A DNA stretch of 64,000 nucleotides from Ophiocordyceps camponoti-saundersi (nom. inval.) (lineage: Eukaryota; Ascomycota; Sordariomycetes; Hypocreales; Ophiocordycipitaceae), in assembly GCA_003339415.1 (NCBI GenBank), contig PDHQ01000078.1, positions 1 to 64,000 on the forward strand. The letters are read 5' to 3'. The first letter of the stretch is position 1. Each line of letters starts with the position of its first letter. The translations under genes were made by a program, and so were the position numbers. This document shows positions 1 through 11,638 of this stretch, in pieces. Below the pieces are notes generated by a model. The model was not told the origin of the DNA. It worked only from the letters and a program-made list of their open reading frames with translations, and did not search any database.

Positions 1-16
1 GGGGGGGGGGGGGGGG

Positions 17-105
<89 letters not shown>
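1..105. repeat. poly-G tract at window edge
   Basis: One hundred and five bases are all G except a single C at position 17, directly followed by ordinary sequence. It does not match the TTAGGG-type telomere repeat of filamentous fungi. It is most easily explained as an assembly or sequencing artefact (homopolymer or no-signal calls) or a gap-edge fill; a real G tract cannot be excluded. Confidence 0.8.
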
Positions 106-106
<1 letters not shown>

Positions 107-269
107 GTGGTTGATGCTCTACGCCTGCCTTCAAAGGTTCGTTGCCCCCCCCTTTTCTGCAGTCTTCCCCTGCTGTTTCCGCCCCTAATCTTCTAATATT
201 GAGCATCGCCAGCAATGGTTCCCCTTCTCCGACTAGCATATACTTCTTCAGCATCTGATATATCTGTAT

Positions 270-2864
270 GTGCTCGATCCTGGTCTTCTGTCGTTACCCA
301 TGGACCCTAGGGAGGATGGCGGTGATGTCGCCCCTGGGAATGAGCCCGCGGCAGAAAATTCCGAACCGAGCGCCAACTTGCCCTCGCACGACTTCACTCG
401 CACGCCATCTGGACAAGATGTCGCCGAGGCCCTTGCTACGACGCGCGACGCTGTAGAGGGCTCTGGAGTGATCGACCCGGAGAATCAGCCTGTGGCGGAG
501 ACTCTTGGAGCTCGGAACGACCCGGAGAATCAGCCTGTGGCGGAGACTCTTGAAGCTCATAACGACCCTCCTCTCACTCCGAGAGAGTTGGTTGCTGAAT
601 TTTCTGATACGGCTACTCTCGATTTTTCGTCTCCCGAAACAGTCCCCGATGACACCTTCCTGACTTCTTTTGTTGAGGATGAGCCTGAAGTGACGGCTGA
701 CGGGCCTTCTGCCGTTGAGTCGGTTGTTCAACATGGCGCGGCCTCTCGTGATGCTCCTGTCGCTGGCCCCCCTGTCGCAGACGCTACTCCCGTTCGCCAT
801 CGGCAATATAGATGCGCTGCTACCATCACCTATACAGTTGACGCACAGGATTACTGCACAAACGAGGCTCGCATCGCTTGCAGCAGATGTTATCTCATTG
901 CAGTGAGTTGGCCTGATATGCGGGTGAATAGGGGGGAAAGGGTCGCGAGAAGCTCACACGATTTTCTGTTTCCACGCAGTATTGCAGTGAAAGATGTCGA
1001 CAGCGCGACTGGTTTCGATCTCACAAGGATGACTGCGAAAGGGGTTTTACTTCCCAGTCGTCCGCGTTGTCCGTGTTGGCCGCGATGCCCGACGAGCCCA
1101 CAGAAGTCACTGACTGTTTCGAGCCGGCTGAACCACCCTACTGGCGCTGCTATGCCGCCACTGACGTGCTGCAGCTGGAGAAGAACGAGGGTATCAACTT
1201 CCAGGAAATCCTCAAACTTCTCTTCGCTAGTGGTTTGTCTCTCGATCTTGTCGGCTGTGACCGCGCTGACGGCTTCCCAGCTTCCGGACTGCGGCACTTC
1301 ATCTACTCTGTCTGCCAGCTGCCCGAGGCGGCGCAGCCCGTAATGAATGTTTGGTTCGAAGAGCCTGAAACCGTCTACTTCATCCGCTCCTTTCTCGCAT
1401 TGCAACTTCTCACCGCTTCAGACTTCGACCCTAAACTCAACGCAGAGGCCGTCATTCACATGTGGTACTCTTCCAGGCTCCCTGACTACCTGCACGCTCA
1501 TATCTGCAATGTCGTGAGAGCCCAAAGCGGTTATGCTTTCGATGACAATAAGACCTCACTGAAGTTCACCTCCGATGATGGGATCGATGGTGTAAGATGG
1601 GGCGGTCATGTTGCTATATTCGATCGGCCTCGATGGACACAAGTGCGGGAATTCCTCCACCCGAACCCGCTATACAGCATTGCCTCAAAAAAGGCGAAGC
1701 GTGAAGCGGACCTACGAAATGCCGGACAAACGAATGTGATTCTTTCGAAGATGACGCTTTCACGCCGCCTGGGCTTCGAGCGGTGGATGAGTGACGGCCT
1801 TTTACTACCGTACGGTCAACCTCGTTACGGTGGCATTTGGATTGATAACCCGTGAGAAGTTGACCTGAGTTTCTCGCTGTTTCTCTGCTGACGACAGAGG
1901 CAGCATATTTTACAACTCGAAGGCGAAAACCCCCCCTCTCTCCTCGTCCGATCCCTTGTCAGAGTGGCCGATGATGGAGCTCCTCGACTTTCCCAGCGGC
2001 CCTGCGCTTAACGACACCTACGGCAAGGCCTTCTACTACCTGAGAGACCTCCTGATACGCTTTCAAGAACGCTTCGCCAATCTACATGCGGCATCGCAGC
2101 TCTTTTGCGCTAAAAGTGGAAAGAGCTTCCAACTTCTGCATATTGCTGGCTGCTTCGACCGCATCGAGGTCGGGCGGCTTTCCCGGGGGACGCGTGAATC
2201 GGGCTGACAAACTCTCCAGGTCGGTGACAGTTGGAACGCCAATGCCTTGAGGTTGACTTTCTGGTCGCACTTCCTAAGACACGAAGACGAGAACATGTTT
2301 GCGACTATGTTGGTGTTGTCGGATCGTTGCGTCACCCACAACTTAGGCCTTTTGCAGGACGAACTCGACCGGGAAGGGAATGAAATTCACGTCCCGAGCC
2401 ATACAGCTCTTGATGACCTGGCGCCGCCAATTTCGGACACTCATGATGTCGAGGGGATAATGCGCCGCGGCCTCGGTCTCTTGATGTGGCGCAACTGGGA
2501 CAAGCACGCGACAGCTTATTTCGAGTTTTGCCGTGTCTTTGGCTTTGAAGCGGTCGTTGATCCGAAGCCGGACGAGGAACCGAGCAACATCCTGCAAACG
2601 GGCCTCCTCGGCGTCTTCATACGGAAGAAGCACCTGATCACGCGTCAATGGCCCAACCGACTCGTCCACAGCAGGGGGGCTCGTCCAAGCCAGCGCGACT
2701 TCGATCGCTACATCAGCTGGCCATGCTTCAGACCTCAGCGTTGGCTAGAGTGGAAACGTGTCTCCGACGTGAGCCAAGCGGCATGGCTGAAGTGGCAAAA
2801 GTATTACAGTGAGGTGGCGTGGGATGAGTTCTTCTGCGCCGTGGAGGACAACGTTCTCAGCTAG
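270..2864 (+). CDS. MYND zinc finger plus DUF4470 protein
   Basis: Five exons are proposed: 270-902, 980-1232, 1281-1851, 1898-2168 and 2220-2864, giving 790 aa; all introns are GT-AG and 46-77 bp long. The first splice joins CSRCYLIA to YCSERCRQRDW and SHKDDC, completing a MYND zinc finger at about residues 195-232. After it comes the fungal DUF4470 region (YWRCYAATDVLQLEKNEG, then LLFASASGLRHF after splicing), and later exons carry the conserved blocks NDTYGKAFYYLRD and FDRIEVGDSW. The finger is expected to bind protein partners; the DUF4470 role is unknown. The N-terminal 170 residues are low-complexity and hold a 45-bp direct repeat (DPENQPVAETL twice, about 475-565). ATG 270 and ATG 300 are both possible starts. 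The final TAG is followed by the same open frame, described in the next entry. Confidence 0.8.
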
Positions 2865-2870
2865 AATCTG

Positions 2871-4730
2871 ATGGTGGGTGAGCATGTCAAGCGGATGAAA
2901 TGTTCGAGGCCTGTTGAATCGACGCCTGTTGAACCGACGCCTGCAGACCCGCCAAAGGAGATTTCGCTTGACTGGTTGGAAGAGACGGACGATGGGCAGG
3001 CCGGCAAGAAGAAGAAGAAAAAGAAGAAGGGCAAGGGTAAGGGTAAGAGCAAGGACAAGGGTAAGGGCAAGGAGAAGGTTGGCGATGACGACGTGGCTTC
3101 GGTGGTGGGCGAAGAGGCTGGCCCGGCTTTGGAACCGGAGACGGAACCTCTGCCCGAGGAGAGCGAAGCCGTTACCGAGGAGAAAGCGACTCGCGACCAG
3201 GATCCGGGACTAGTAACGGAAGCACAGCCCAAAGAGAGCCAGCCTGTTGGTGCCGAGGAGCAGGTGACTCCCAGCCTGGCTGCGAAATCGATTCGCGGTG
3301 TCGAAGACGCGTCGTCAGCGTCCGGAGATAAGAGGGGCAAAGGCAAGAAGGGGAAAAAGAAGGAGAAGCGTCGTGCTCTTTCCCTGCTGGCCCTGAAGGT
3401 CGGCGATGACTCCCGGGTCAGTGAAGACGCTGAGCCGGTCGCGGAAGCGGAGACGGAACCTCTGCCCAAGGAGAGCGAAGCTGGTGCCGAGGAGAACGCG
3501 ACTCCCGACCCGACTCCGGGACGAGAGACGGAAGTACTGCCCAAGGAGAGCGAAGCTGGTGCCGAGGAGCAGGCGACTACCAGCCCGGCTGCGAAACCGA
3601 GTCGCGGTATCGAGGACGCGTCGTCAGCGCACGGGGACAAGAGAGGTCAAGGCAAGAAGGGGAAAAAGAAGGAGAAGCAGGGCAAGAGCACGAAGAAGGT
3701 TGGCGATGCCTCGCTGGCTAGTAAAGAGGCTGAACCGGCTGCGGAAGCGGAGACGAAAGATCTGTCCCAAGAGAGTGAAGCTGGCGTCTAGGAGCAGGCG
3801 ACTCTTGAGCAGGCGACTCTTGAGCAGGCGGCTCTTGAGCAGGCCCTACTATGGGACAACAGTGATGAAACCGCATGGTCGCTCGTCAAAAGAAAATCGA
3901 AGGTCACGAAGGCGCAAGGGGGGGAAAAGAGCCACAGGAGGGGCAAGGGCAAGAAGAAGGTCAGCGATGCCTGGCCTGTTAGCGAAGACGGTTGGCCGGC
4001 TGCTCAAGCGGAGACTCGGGACCCGTCTCAGTTGATACATGGCGGCGTCGAGAGCGCAACTGCTGAGGGCCAAAAGGGGGGTCCGAGCAGATGGAGAAGT
4101 GAGAGCAGGGCCGAGACCAAGGGCAAAGGGAAAGAAGTTGAGGGGAGGATGGACGCTGTTGCAATTGTCTCTTCGATGGTGATCCCCCGGATTGTGGTCG
4201 AAGACTACGACGCTGAGCTTGCTGGCGAAGCGGCGATTCCAGTCACGTCTGAGGAGATTGGACCTTACGCTGAGGCTCTGGTGGCCGAGGACCAGGAGCG
4301 CGAGCCGAGCCGGGGAAGAAGCAGGGTCAGGCGCAGTACCTACGTCCGGCCGTATTCGGAATCGGTTCAAGCCAGGAAGCCGGAGCGCACCAAGCGCACG
4401 GAGAGCGACCCGGGTCAAGTCTGGCAGCTCCGGCAGCAGCTTTGGGATCTGACGGGCTACATGGAACGATACCTTCGCTGCGCCTCTCAACCGCATCCGC
4501 GCAAGAGGACGGAGAAGCCGAAGCGCAGGCAGAGCGCTGCAGACCCGGAGCGGAGAGATTGGGACGATGAGGTTGGCATCGACGATACCCAGCTAGACTT
4601 GAAGCGGCGCAGGGGGAAGGAAAAGGGGAAGCAAGAGGAGAAGCAGAAGGAAAAGCGCGAGGCGAATGCGTGGGATGTGCCGAAACGACTGAGGAAAGGT
4701 ATCCTGGGTCCTTCTCCTTCGCGTCCATGA
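2871..4730 (+). CDS. Lys/Glu-rich repeat protein or tail, interrupted by TAG
   Basis: This frame is the same as the last exon of the DUF4470 gene and stays open to 4730 except for one TAG at 3789-3791. It encodes alternating runs of lysine (K8 then GKGKGKSKDKGK) and acidic blocks. A segment of roughly 80-90 residues recurs, including EAETEPLPKESEAGAEE and the KGKKGKKKEK motif. In two other copies the codons before the shared GAG-CAG-GCG-ACT are GGT-GCC-GAG; at the break they read GGC-GTC-TAG, so the stop most simply replaced GAG. Either the reading frame ends at 3791, or the DUF4470 gene once extended to 4730 and has acquired two TAG codons. No known domain is visible. The composition suggests a disordered, nucleic-acid- or ribosome-associated tail, but that is only a guess. 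Confidence 0.5.
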
Positions 4731-7302
4731 CTTGTTGTTTATGATCGGGGATCTGAGCTTCTTACTCGCATGGCATACATATATCAGGGAGGGGGGTTTT
4801 AATCTCATAGCGGTTCATTGTTCTGTAGCGTTTATAAATTTGCAGCAGTTTTCGTTGTTCTGTCGTTCACCTTGTTCTTTTTGCTTGTGGAGGGTTTTTG
4901 AGAAGCGGTTGGTTTACGGTGATGGATGGGGTTGTGATACGATCTGATGGTGTCGGAGTTGATGAGGGTTGGGCGGAGTGGTGGTGGAGAGGGAAGACGT
5001 TGTCGGTTTCGAGGCTGAGAGGGAGGAGGAAGGCTGAGGGGATGAGGAAGGATGAGAGGATGAGGATGTGCTTCTCACGTGGCGGGTTTGGGTGACGAAC
5101 TGTCGGATCAATGGGTGAGGAATGCTGAGTGACGACGTCTGGTGTGTATTATTAAAGGGGTTTGAGGTATAGGGGAGGTGAATCATGTTTGGCTGTGATG
5201 AGGGGGGGAGGGAGCATGTGTGTATGTGTGTATGTGGACTATGGACTATGGAGTATGGAGCTGGTGGCAGTATAGATAGATGCCAGTAGAGATGCCAGTA
5301 GAGATGCCAGTAGAGATGCCAGTAGAGATGCCAGTAGAGATGCCAGTAGAGATGCCAGTAGAGATGCCAGTAGAGATGCCAGTAGAGATGCCAGTAGAGA
5401 TGCCAGTAGAGATGCCAGTAGAGATGCCAGTAGAGATGCCAGTAGAGATGCCAGTAAAGATGCCAGTAGAGATGCCAGTAGAGGTGGTGTCAGTAGAGAG
5501 GTGGGAGCAACTCTTCTTGGACGGTAAAGACGAAGGAGGGTTTGATACAACTCATCCGCCCATCTCACCTCGCCATATCATTGTGTACACAAACTCTCAA
5601 CACCTTATACAAAACGAGATAAGCGAGAGAAGACCGGTGGCTGACTCTCCTCCGGCTTCAATTCAACGGCTCCGAGACAACATACATCCATAGGTACAGT
5701 TGTGGCGAAGACGGAGGGTGTGATGTCTCAGACCAAGACGACTCTTATGCCCTGATTATTGCCGGGTCCGCGTTCCATCGCCTCATGCAGTTGCTGAACT
5801 AGTCATGGAGCAGTTTAGCAATGAGGAAGCACGCGGCGGGAAGGGTTCAGAATGAGGGTGTCGGACTTGGGAGGTTGAGTCTCCTCTGCTTATTTCCAGG
5901 ATCCGCGGTACCGGCTGGTTGGAAGGGTGTGAGACAGTTGAAGGAGAGACTTTTTTTTTTCTTTCCGCGGCTTCGGGATGGGGATGGATTTTGGCTTATA
6001 TGGGTTTAGTCTTGGAGGTGAGGGTTTTAATTAAACTAGGGATTTTCTTTATACGCTGGCTTGGAGCTTGTGTTTGTTCCATTGGTTGTCATGATGCTTG
6101 AGCTCATGGCTTGAGGATGTGGCGGGATGACATGTGGTGGTTCAGAAGAAGGATGCAGTGTCGTTCATACCTAGTTATTGCCGTTGCCGTGTTTCATTGC
6201 TTGCTTGCTTGCTGGGGAGGTTAAGAGTTGCTGGAGCTGATGGCAGTAGCAGCAAGTTGGCTAGGGTTAGGTAGCAGCTTGAGAGGGGGATGCCGGGGGG
6301 GAGATGACTTATGCAAGGGGGGGTTCAGACTGGGGATTGTTAAGCATTGGTTTACTGCTCATCAACTTGCTGTGTTCATTGGAGACGGTGGCAGTAGGTT
6401 TCGAGACGACAATATGGGGGTTTCGGACTTGTGAAGCTGGTGTTTTCCCTTGATTCCCATCTGTTTGCGTTCCGGCATGTTTTAGCATTGTAATCACGAA
6501 TGGTGATTTGGAGATGAAGATTCGTCTATATTTAGTTGAGAATTGACGTTTGTTAGAGGTGATGGCTTAAGAGAGAGTTGAAAGAGAGAGAGAGAGAGTT
6601 GTGTAGTCCTTTCAGAGTGGTGTTGTTGGAAGCTTCGATTCGTAGACAACCGTACAGATAAACAGCCTCTGTCACGATGATGCTGCTGCTGCTGTTGCTG
6701 CTCAACTTGACCTCATCTCACGAGCAAAAGTCAATGACAGAATAGCTGTGCAAACCTTGTTTTACAAGCCACCCATTACGTGCCCTTCTTGGAATCCAAG
6801 CTGAGCATCACAATGTATGTATAGTATGTACACATAGATATCACAAGTCGCCTCAACGTCACACGTCATAACTCTACACCGGATTAGTATTTAAAAAGGA
6901 TGTCTCGAAAGCCCGAAGCTGTCGAGTCTTAGCCTAAAATCCCCTGATTACCTGCCCTGTCTCACGTATATACTAGCTCGATTGGTGACGAGAGTTCTTC
7001 CCTTGCCCATCGTGGAAGACTCCTGTTGGCACGTTCCTACCGAGACATTCTGGCACTTGTTTCTTGGGCTATGAGGCGTCTATTGGTGGCGTTGAGGAGG
7101 GGGGAAACTAAGAAATCTTGTTGAAGGCGGCTTCTCCGTGATGCTGTTGGCTTTAAGTGCTGAAGAGGAGAGGAGAGAGGTTAGAAACACTCGCATATAA
7201 GAGACAGCTTCGATCCGTTGGTACCGTGTCAAGAGAATGAGCATCATCATCTCCATCCTCAACTTTAATAATCAAGACGCGTGAAAGAAAAAAACACCAA
7301 CG
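4731..7302. other. gene-poor stretch
   Basis: No convincing gene is seen. Open frames here follow the 12-bp minisatellite at 5279-5482 or G/T-rich low-complexity DNA. A T10 run lies near 5950 and a GA run near 6582. Confidence 0.6.
5279..5482. repeat. 12-bp minisatellite, 17 copies
   Basis: The unit GATGCCAGTAGA is repeated 17 times head to tail. A single variant copy (GATGCCAGTAAA) sits third from the end. The near-perfect identity points to recent expansion or homogenisation. Because 12 is a multiple of three, both strands remain open across it, producing spurious MPVE and LLAS repeat peptides. Confidence 0.97.
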
Positions 7303-8785
7303 ATGAGAACCTATCGCAGAAGACATGAGTCGGACCTTATGCTCCGGCCTCTTTCACGACCAGGCAGCGAATCCTGCCACAAGGAGGCAGAACAACGCAG
7401 CCGGTCGATAAGCCACGACTGGACTTCTTCCTACCCGGACGGCTTGAGGGCGCAGTTTGACGTGGAGAGGACGGCGGAGCGGATCCTTCGCTCGTTTAAC
7501 CTGGCGCCGATCCTTGCGGATCTTGTCCAGAGCCAGAGCCGGAGGCAGTGCGTCTGCTTCGTCTTTACTGGGTCTGGGGCGCAGTGGTTTTCGATGGGGA
7601 GGGAGTTGTTGGCTTATCATGTCTTTCGGGATAGTTTGGCTGCTTCGGCTGCTTTGTTGAAGGAGATGGGCTGTGAGTGGGATCTTATGGGTAGGTGGTT
7701 TGCTCGTCTCCCCCTCCTTGGTGTTTACTTGAGATATTGAAGTTGACTCCCTTCTCAGATGAGATGTTCTTCAGTCAGAAACCACGGATAGACGAACCGT
7801 CTATATTTCAACCGGCTTGTACCGCCTTGCAGGTTGCTCTCGCTGATCTTCTCGACAGCTGGAATGTGAAGCCTTCTTTCGTCGTTGGCCATTCAAGTGG
7901 CGAGATTGCGGTACGTGGAGTGACGACGGACTTTTGGTCCTCTCTATCGCTTCTACGAAGCATATATATAAAAGAGACAAGACATCTGACCATCTTCCTA
8001 TACAGGCAGCCTATGTCAAGCGTGCCATCTCGAGAAGAAGCGCGCTCAAGATTGCCTTTGCTCGCGGTCTCGTCTCGGATCGAATGACGAAAAGGGGCGG
8101 TATGCTCGCCGTCGGTCTTGGCGAGAACCAAGTCCAGCCGCTGGTTCGCAAGATTCAGCGGGAAGGCTCATACGTTGTCGTCGGTTGTGATAACAGTCCG
8201 GAGAGCGTGACGATATCAGGTGATTCTGATGGTCTGGCTCAAGCTCAGCTTCTGCTTGAGGAGCGCAACTTGTTCAACAGACGGGTACGGGTGAAGAACG
8301 CCTATCATACTCTGCATGTTGATGAGGTTGCGGACGAATACCTCGATGCTATGGCCGGGTTATCCGCTGGACAGCAGACGGGAGAGAAGGAAGGCGATAT
8401 CGAGATGATCTCGTCCGTTACTGGTGAAAAGGTGGAAAATACGAGGCTGAGAGAGCCCTCGTACTGGGTATCGAATCTGAAAGATCAAGTCAGGTTTAGA
8501 GAGGCTATGAATTCCGTCTTCAACTACGCCACAGAAAGCAGCAGACGAGAAACATGCCTGATGGTGACGGAGATAGGACCCCATCCAGCCCTCGAAACAC
8601 CAATCCAGCAAATCTTCGACCACAGCCGGAACAGGGAATCCACTCACCTCGTCTACACGTCGATGCTATCGCGGAAGCAAAACGCCGTTCGAACTGCTTT
8701 GGACACGATGGGTCAGTGCTTTCAGCTAGGGGTGTGCCCACGACCTGTTTCCGAGGGGGGACAACGGTTTGAGTCGTTTATATGA
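7303..8785 (+). CDS. orphan polyketide synthase acyltransferase domain
   Basis: Three exons (7303-7690, 7759-7910, 8006-8785) give 439 aa. After about 80 residues of linker-like sequence comes a malonyl-CoA:ACP acyltransferase domain of the fungal highly reducing PKS type. It shows VFTGSGAQW (residues about 90-98), the nucleophile elbow GHSSGE with Ser175, [13 protein letters not shown] restored by the second splice, [15 protein letters not shown], and AYHT with His281 of the catalytic dyad. No ketosynthase, dehydratase, ketoreductase or carrier domain lies beside it within the window. The usual GQG at the start of the domain is GSG. It is either a relic of a full PKS or a stand-alone acyltransferase; intact splice sites and a long open frame argue against an old pseudogene. 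The start codon is uncertain. Confidence 0.75.
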
Positions 8786-10232
8786 GGGTTTTGGAGTTGT
8801 GCGTGACTTGAGGATGTGAGATGTGTTGTTGACGGGTTTTTGGGCTGCTTATAGGTTGCTGCTAATAGGCGGTGATAGATGGTGTTGTGTTTATAGATGA
8901 TGATGTCGAGTATAACTGAACAGAGCTATTATTTTATTAGATGGTATAAAGAGAGACGGGATAGGAAGATGGGGATAGAGTTAGATGGTTAGATAGGAAA
9001 CAAGTACAACCTGAATCCTACCTTGGGAAACTTGAGCTTACACTCAGAGTTGGGTATTAGAAGCAGGGCTCTATCTGAGTTGAAGCCTACCCTTCTCTTC
9101 AACTCGACATAAGTTCTTCCCTTATTCCTATACAGCCCATCACTTTCCTCTATCAGATATCCTAGCCAAGATGTCAGCCCGAGCTTGAACCGGATATCTC
9201 AGTCCAAGTCTACCCCTGTCTTCGCAAGGTCAGCTGTTTATAGATCAGACCAGGTATCACCTCTACCACCCGCTCTTCATCTATCCCGTCAATCCCGTCT
9301 GCACAATCGAGATGAGCTTTGTTCTTTAATACGGAAACTTTAGCGATTGGCTCACTCGAGTTTCGGTGATCGGCGGTATAGGCCCGTGACATGCGGCCGA
9401 GTTTCGCTCATATGGTCCTGCTGATATGATGATTTCCCCCAGCTGCTTTATCTGCAGATATATGAGACAGGGAAGGGTATATCGATTGCTGACATTAGAA
9501 AGTGTCGATACTCTCTGCTTCTGTATAGCTAAAATATGAGAGATAGGGATTGGATAACTGACACGAATATGTAGGAAGAAAGGGGTTGTCGTAATGAAAT
9601 GTAAGGGGGGAGGTTAATTTATTTATCATCTCAGTTAGAGATTTTCCCTGCCGTCTTGGCTTGTCTTGGGATGTTATGCTCACAGCTATGTGATGAAAAG
9701 ATCTCCCATTCTCTCCTCCACAACTTCAAAAACCCTGCCTGTTCTGTCTCAGCGGAGTAGCAGACGTAATATGACGTTCGCCACCCGTCCTCTACAAAGA
9801 AGAACGGCTCAGAGATGAAAATCTCCCTGGAAATAGGCAGTGTGACGAGCTCGTGGCGGTCAGCATGTTTGTGACTTGTCTCTGGCATGTAGATGCAGGT
9901 CAGATTATTCTCCTAGTGGCGATGCAACGAAGCTTCTCACAAGGATCGTGAATGGCTGGCAGGAGGGTTGTCGATGTGTGTGCTGACTGAGTTTATGGTC
10001 TTAACTGACCAAGTTGAAGCCTGGAAGCAGATATATAAGGGGTCAAGCTTGGCCCTTCTCAAGGGGAGTCTGTGTTTTGCTGCAGCTACGTTGTTGTTCA
10101 GGCCAGTATCTACAGACGCAGCAGAGAGTCGAGAACTCATATCTTAAAACACACGTACGAAAACTCCTCGTTAAGATCCCTTCACGATAATATACTGAAG
10201 CATCATCTTAGCCGCATTCCCAACAACTCACC
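8786..10232. other. intergenic, no gene seen
   Basis: AT-richer DNA with only short frames. Short related phrases around a GAAGCCTACC-like core recur near 9080, suggesting decayed repeats, but no element could be delimited. Confidence 0.5.
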
Positions 10233-10763
10233 ATGAGAATCCACGGCAACGCTCTGGCCGCCCTGGCCATCTCGCTCCTCGTCAAGCTCGCAGCCAGCGC
10301 CAGCGAAGCCGAGACGTTCCTATCCGAAAACCCGGAAGTGCAGATCGGTCGCAAGGCGCTCGAAGAAGCGCAGGCCAAAGTCGGGCCCAACACGTTCGGA
10401 GTAGTGACGAAGCCGGTGGAGAATCTGGTGATGCTACAAGAGTTCGACGCCGAGACGAACGAGAGGCTCTTTGCCGTCGCTCTTCTCGACGATGAGAAGG
10501 CGGAGAAGTACTATCGTGAGAATAACAAGGATGGAGATCTCAAGGGGAAGCTTATGAAGAGGTATGATGCTTCGGGTCAGGTTGACAAGTGTGGTCGCTC
10601 TGTCGATCCGGCTCAGCCTCTTGTCATGTTTAAGAGGGCTTCGCGATGTGGTCAGTTTTGCGCGCGGAGTCATAGTTGTACTGCGGATGCGCGATGCCCG
10701 TCTTGTCGGTATGTCGGCGGACGGTGCAGGCATCAGCTGAGTTGTCAGCCGAGGGGACTGTAG
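10233..10763 (+). CDS. small secreted Cys-rich protein (paralogue A)
   Basis: A single exon encodes 176 aa. The N-terminus is a clear signal peptide with a hydrophobic core and an SAS-like cleavage site near residue 23. The middle (residues 25-105) is acidic and probably helical. The last 60 residues hold eight cysteines in a short space (KCGRS, RCGQFC, HSC, RCPSC, GRC, LSC). Its first 80 mature residues closely match the gene at 11639 (shared words LFAVAL and KAE-YY), so the two are tandem paralogues. Size, secretion and cysteine content fit an effector-type protein; no named family is recognised. Confidence 0.75.
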   Translation: MRIHGNALAALAISLLVKLAASASEAETFLSENPEVQIGRKALEEAQAKVGPNTFGVVTKPVENLVMLQEFDAETNERLFAVALLDDEKAEKYYRENNKDGDLKGKLMKRYDASGQVDKCGRSVDPAQPLVMFKRASRCGQFCARSHSCTADARCPSCRYVGGRCRHQLSCQPRGL

Positions 10764-11638
10764 GAGACGGCTTGAGTGTATGTGTATAGTGATAATCGAT
10801 GTCAACTGGGGGTGTAGGAACGTATGATGAAGATTGGCCTTTTCTCTCAGTCTCACGTCAAGGACAGACAACTTAGCCGGTGTCGATACAGGCTCTGCCG
10901 TTGATCAAGAGTCATGATGAAACGTGACGTTACACGAGGTCTATATAGGCATGTAGTATGAGTATATATGAGTTGGTCTGGACAAGGGAGGGGGAAGGGG
11001 GAGGGTTGTAGGAAGGCATCAACTTTGAAGACGTATATATATACGGACTTGTGCTCATCATATAATATGTCTTTTCCATTGCCTTGTCTTGTCAGGGAAC
11101 AGGCAAAGGGTGTGATTCATGCTGATTTCCGCAGCTGCGTACATATGTGAGGATGTGGTATGCATATGTATGTGCGTGTAAGACAGCAGCCTACATACAT
11201 ACATGCATTCCTACCTGCCTGTAGGTGGTAGGTAATAATATTAATAGGTAACCTGACGTCTCTCTGTAGCATCATCGTTGTATCATAGTTGGTTAGTATG
11301 TGACAGAGACGTCGTTTGTATGTATGTATGCAATCTTCTTGGAGGGAGAAGGGACAGAGAGAGGGGGGGGGGAGAGTGAGGGAGTGAGGCACAGCCACCT
11401 GTAAACAACGCCACCTGTTATGTGATGAGTAGTAAATTTCACATCCATCATATGCTGACCCTCTCTCCTCTCTCCTCTCCCTCTTCTCTCTGTCTTTTCC
11501 CCTAAGAAGCAAGCCAAGAGAAACAACTCATCAGTCGTCTCCTCCCTCTCTTCAGCATCATCATCATCATCATCATCATCATCGCAACTCACAACAAACC
11601 TCACTCCCTCTCCTACACCAAAACTAAACCCCAAAACA
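10764..11638. other. intergenic between tandem paralogues
   Basis: Non-coding by eye. It contains a G9 run near 11365, CT-rich DNA and a CAT trinucleotide run (about 11553-11583), features common in promoter DNA of this window. Confidence 0.5.

Noticed and set aside
2809..2860. An intron removing the first TAG (2862-2864)
   Set aside because: The GTGAGG donor and TTCTCAG acceptor look good, but joining them leads to a TGA three codons later.
3786..3862. An intron removing the second TAG (3789-3791)
   Set aside because: The nearby GTCTAG donor is poor and the tested acceptor opens on TGA; a nonsense change is simpler.
5279..5482. CRISPR-like array
   Set aside because: Units are contiguous without spacers and the genome is eukaryotic.
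5280..5693. ORFs with MPVE or LLAS repeats on both strands
   Set aside because: They are translations of the 12-bp minisatellite, open on both strands because 12 is a multiple of three.
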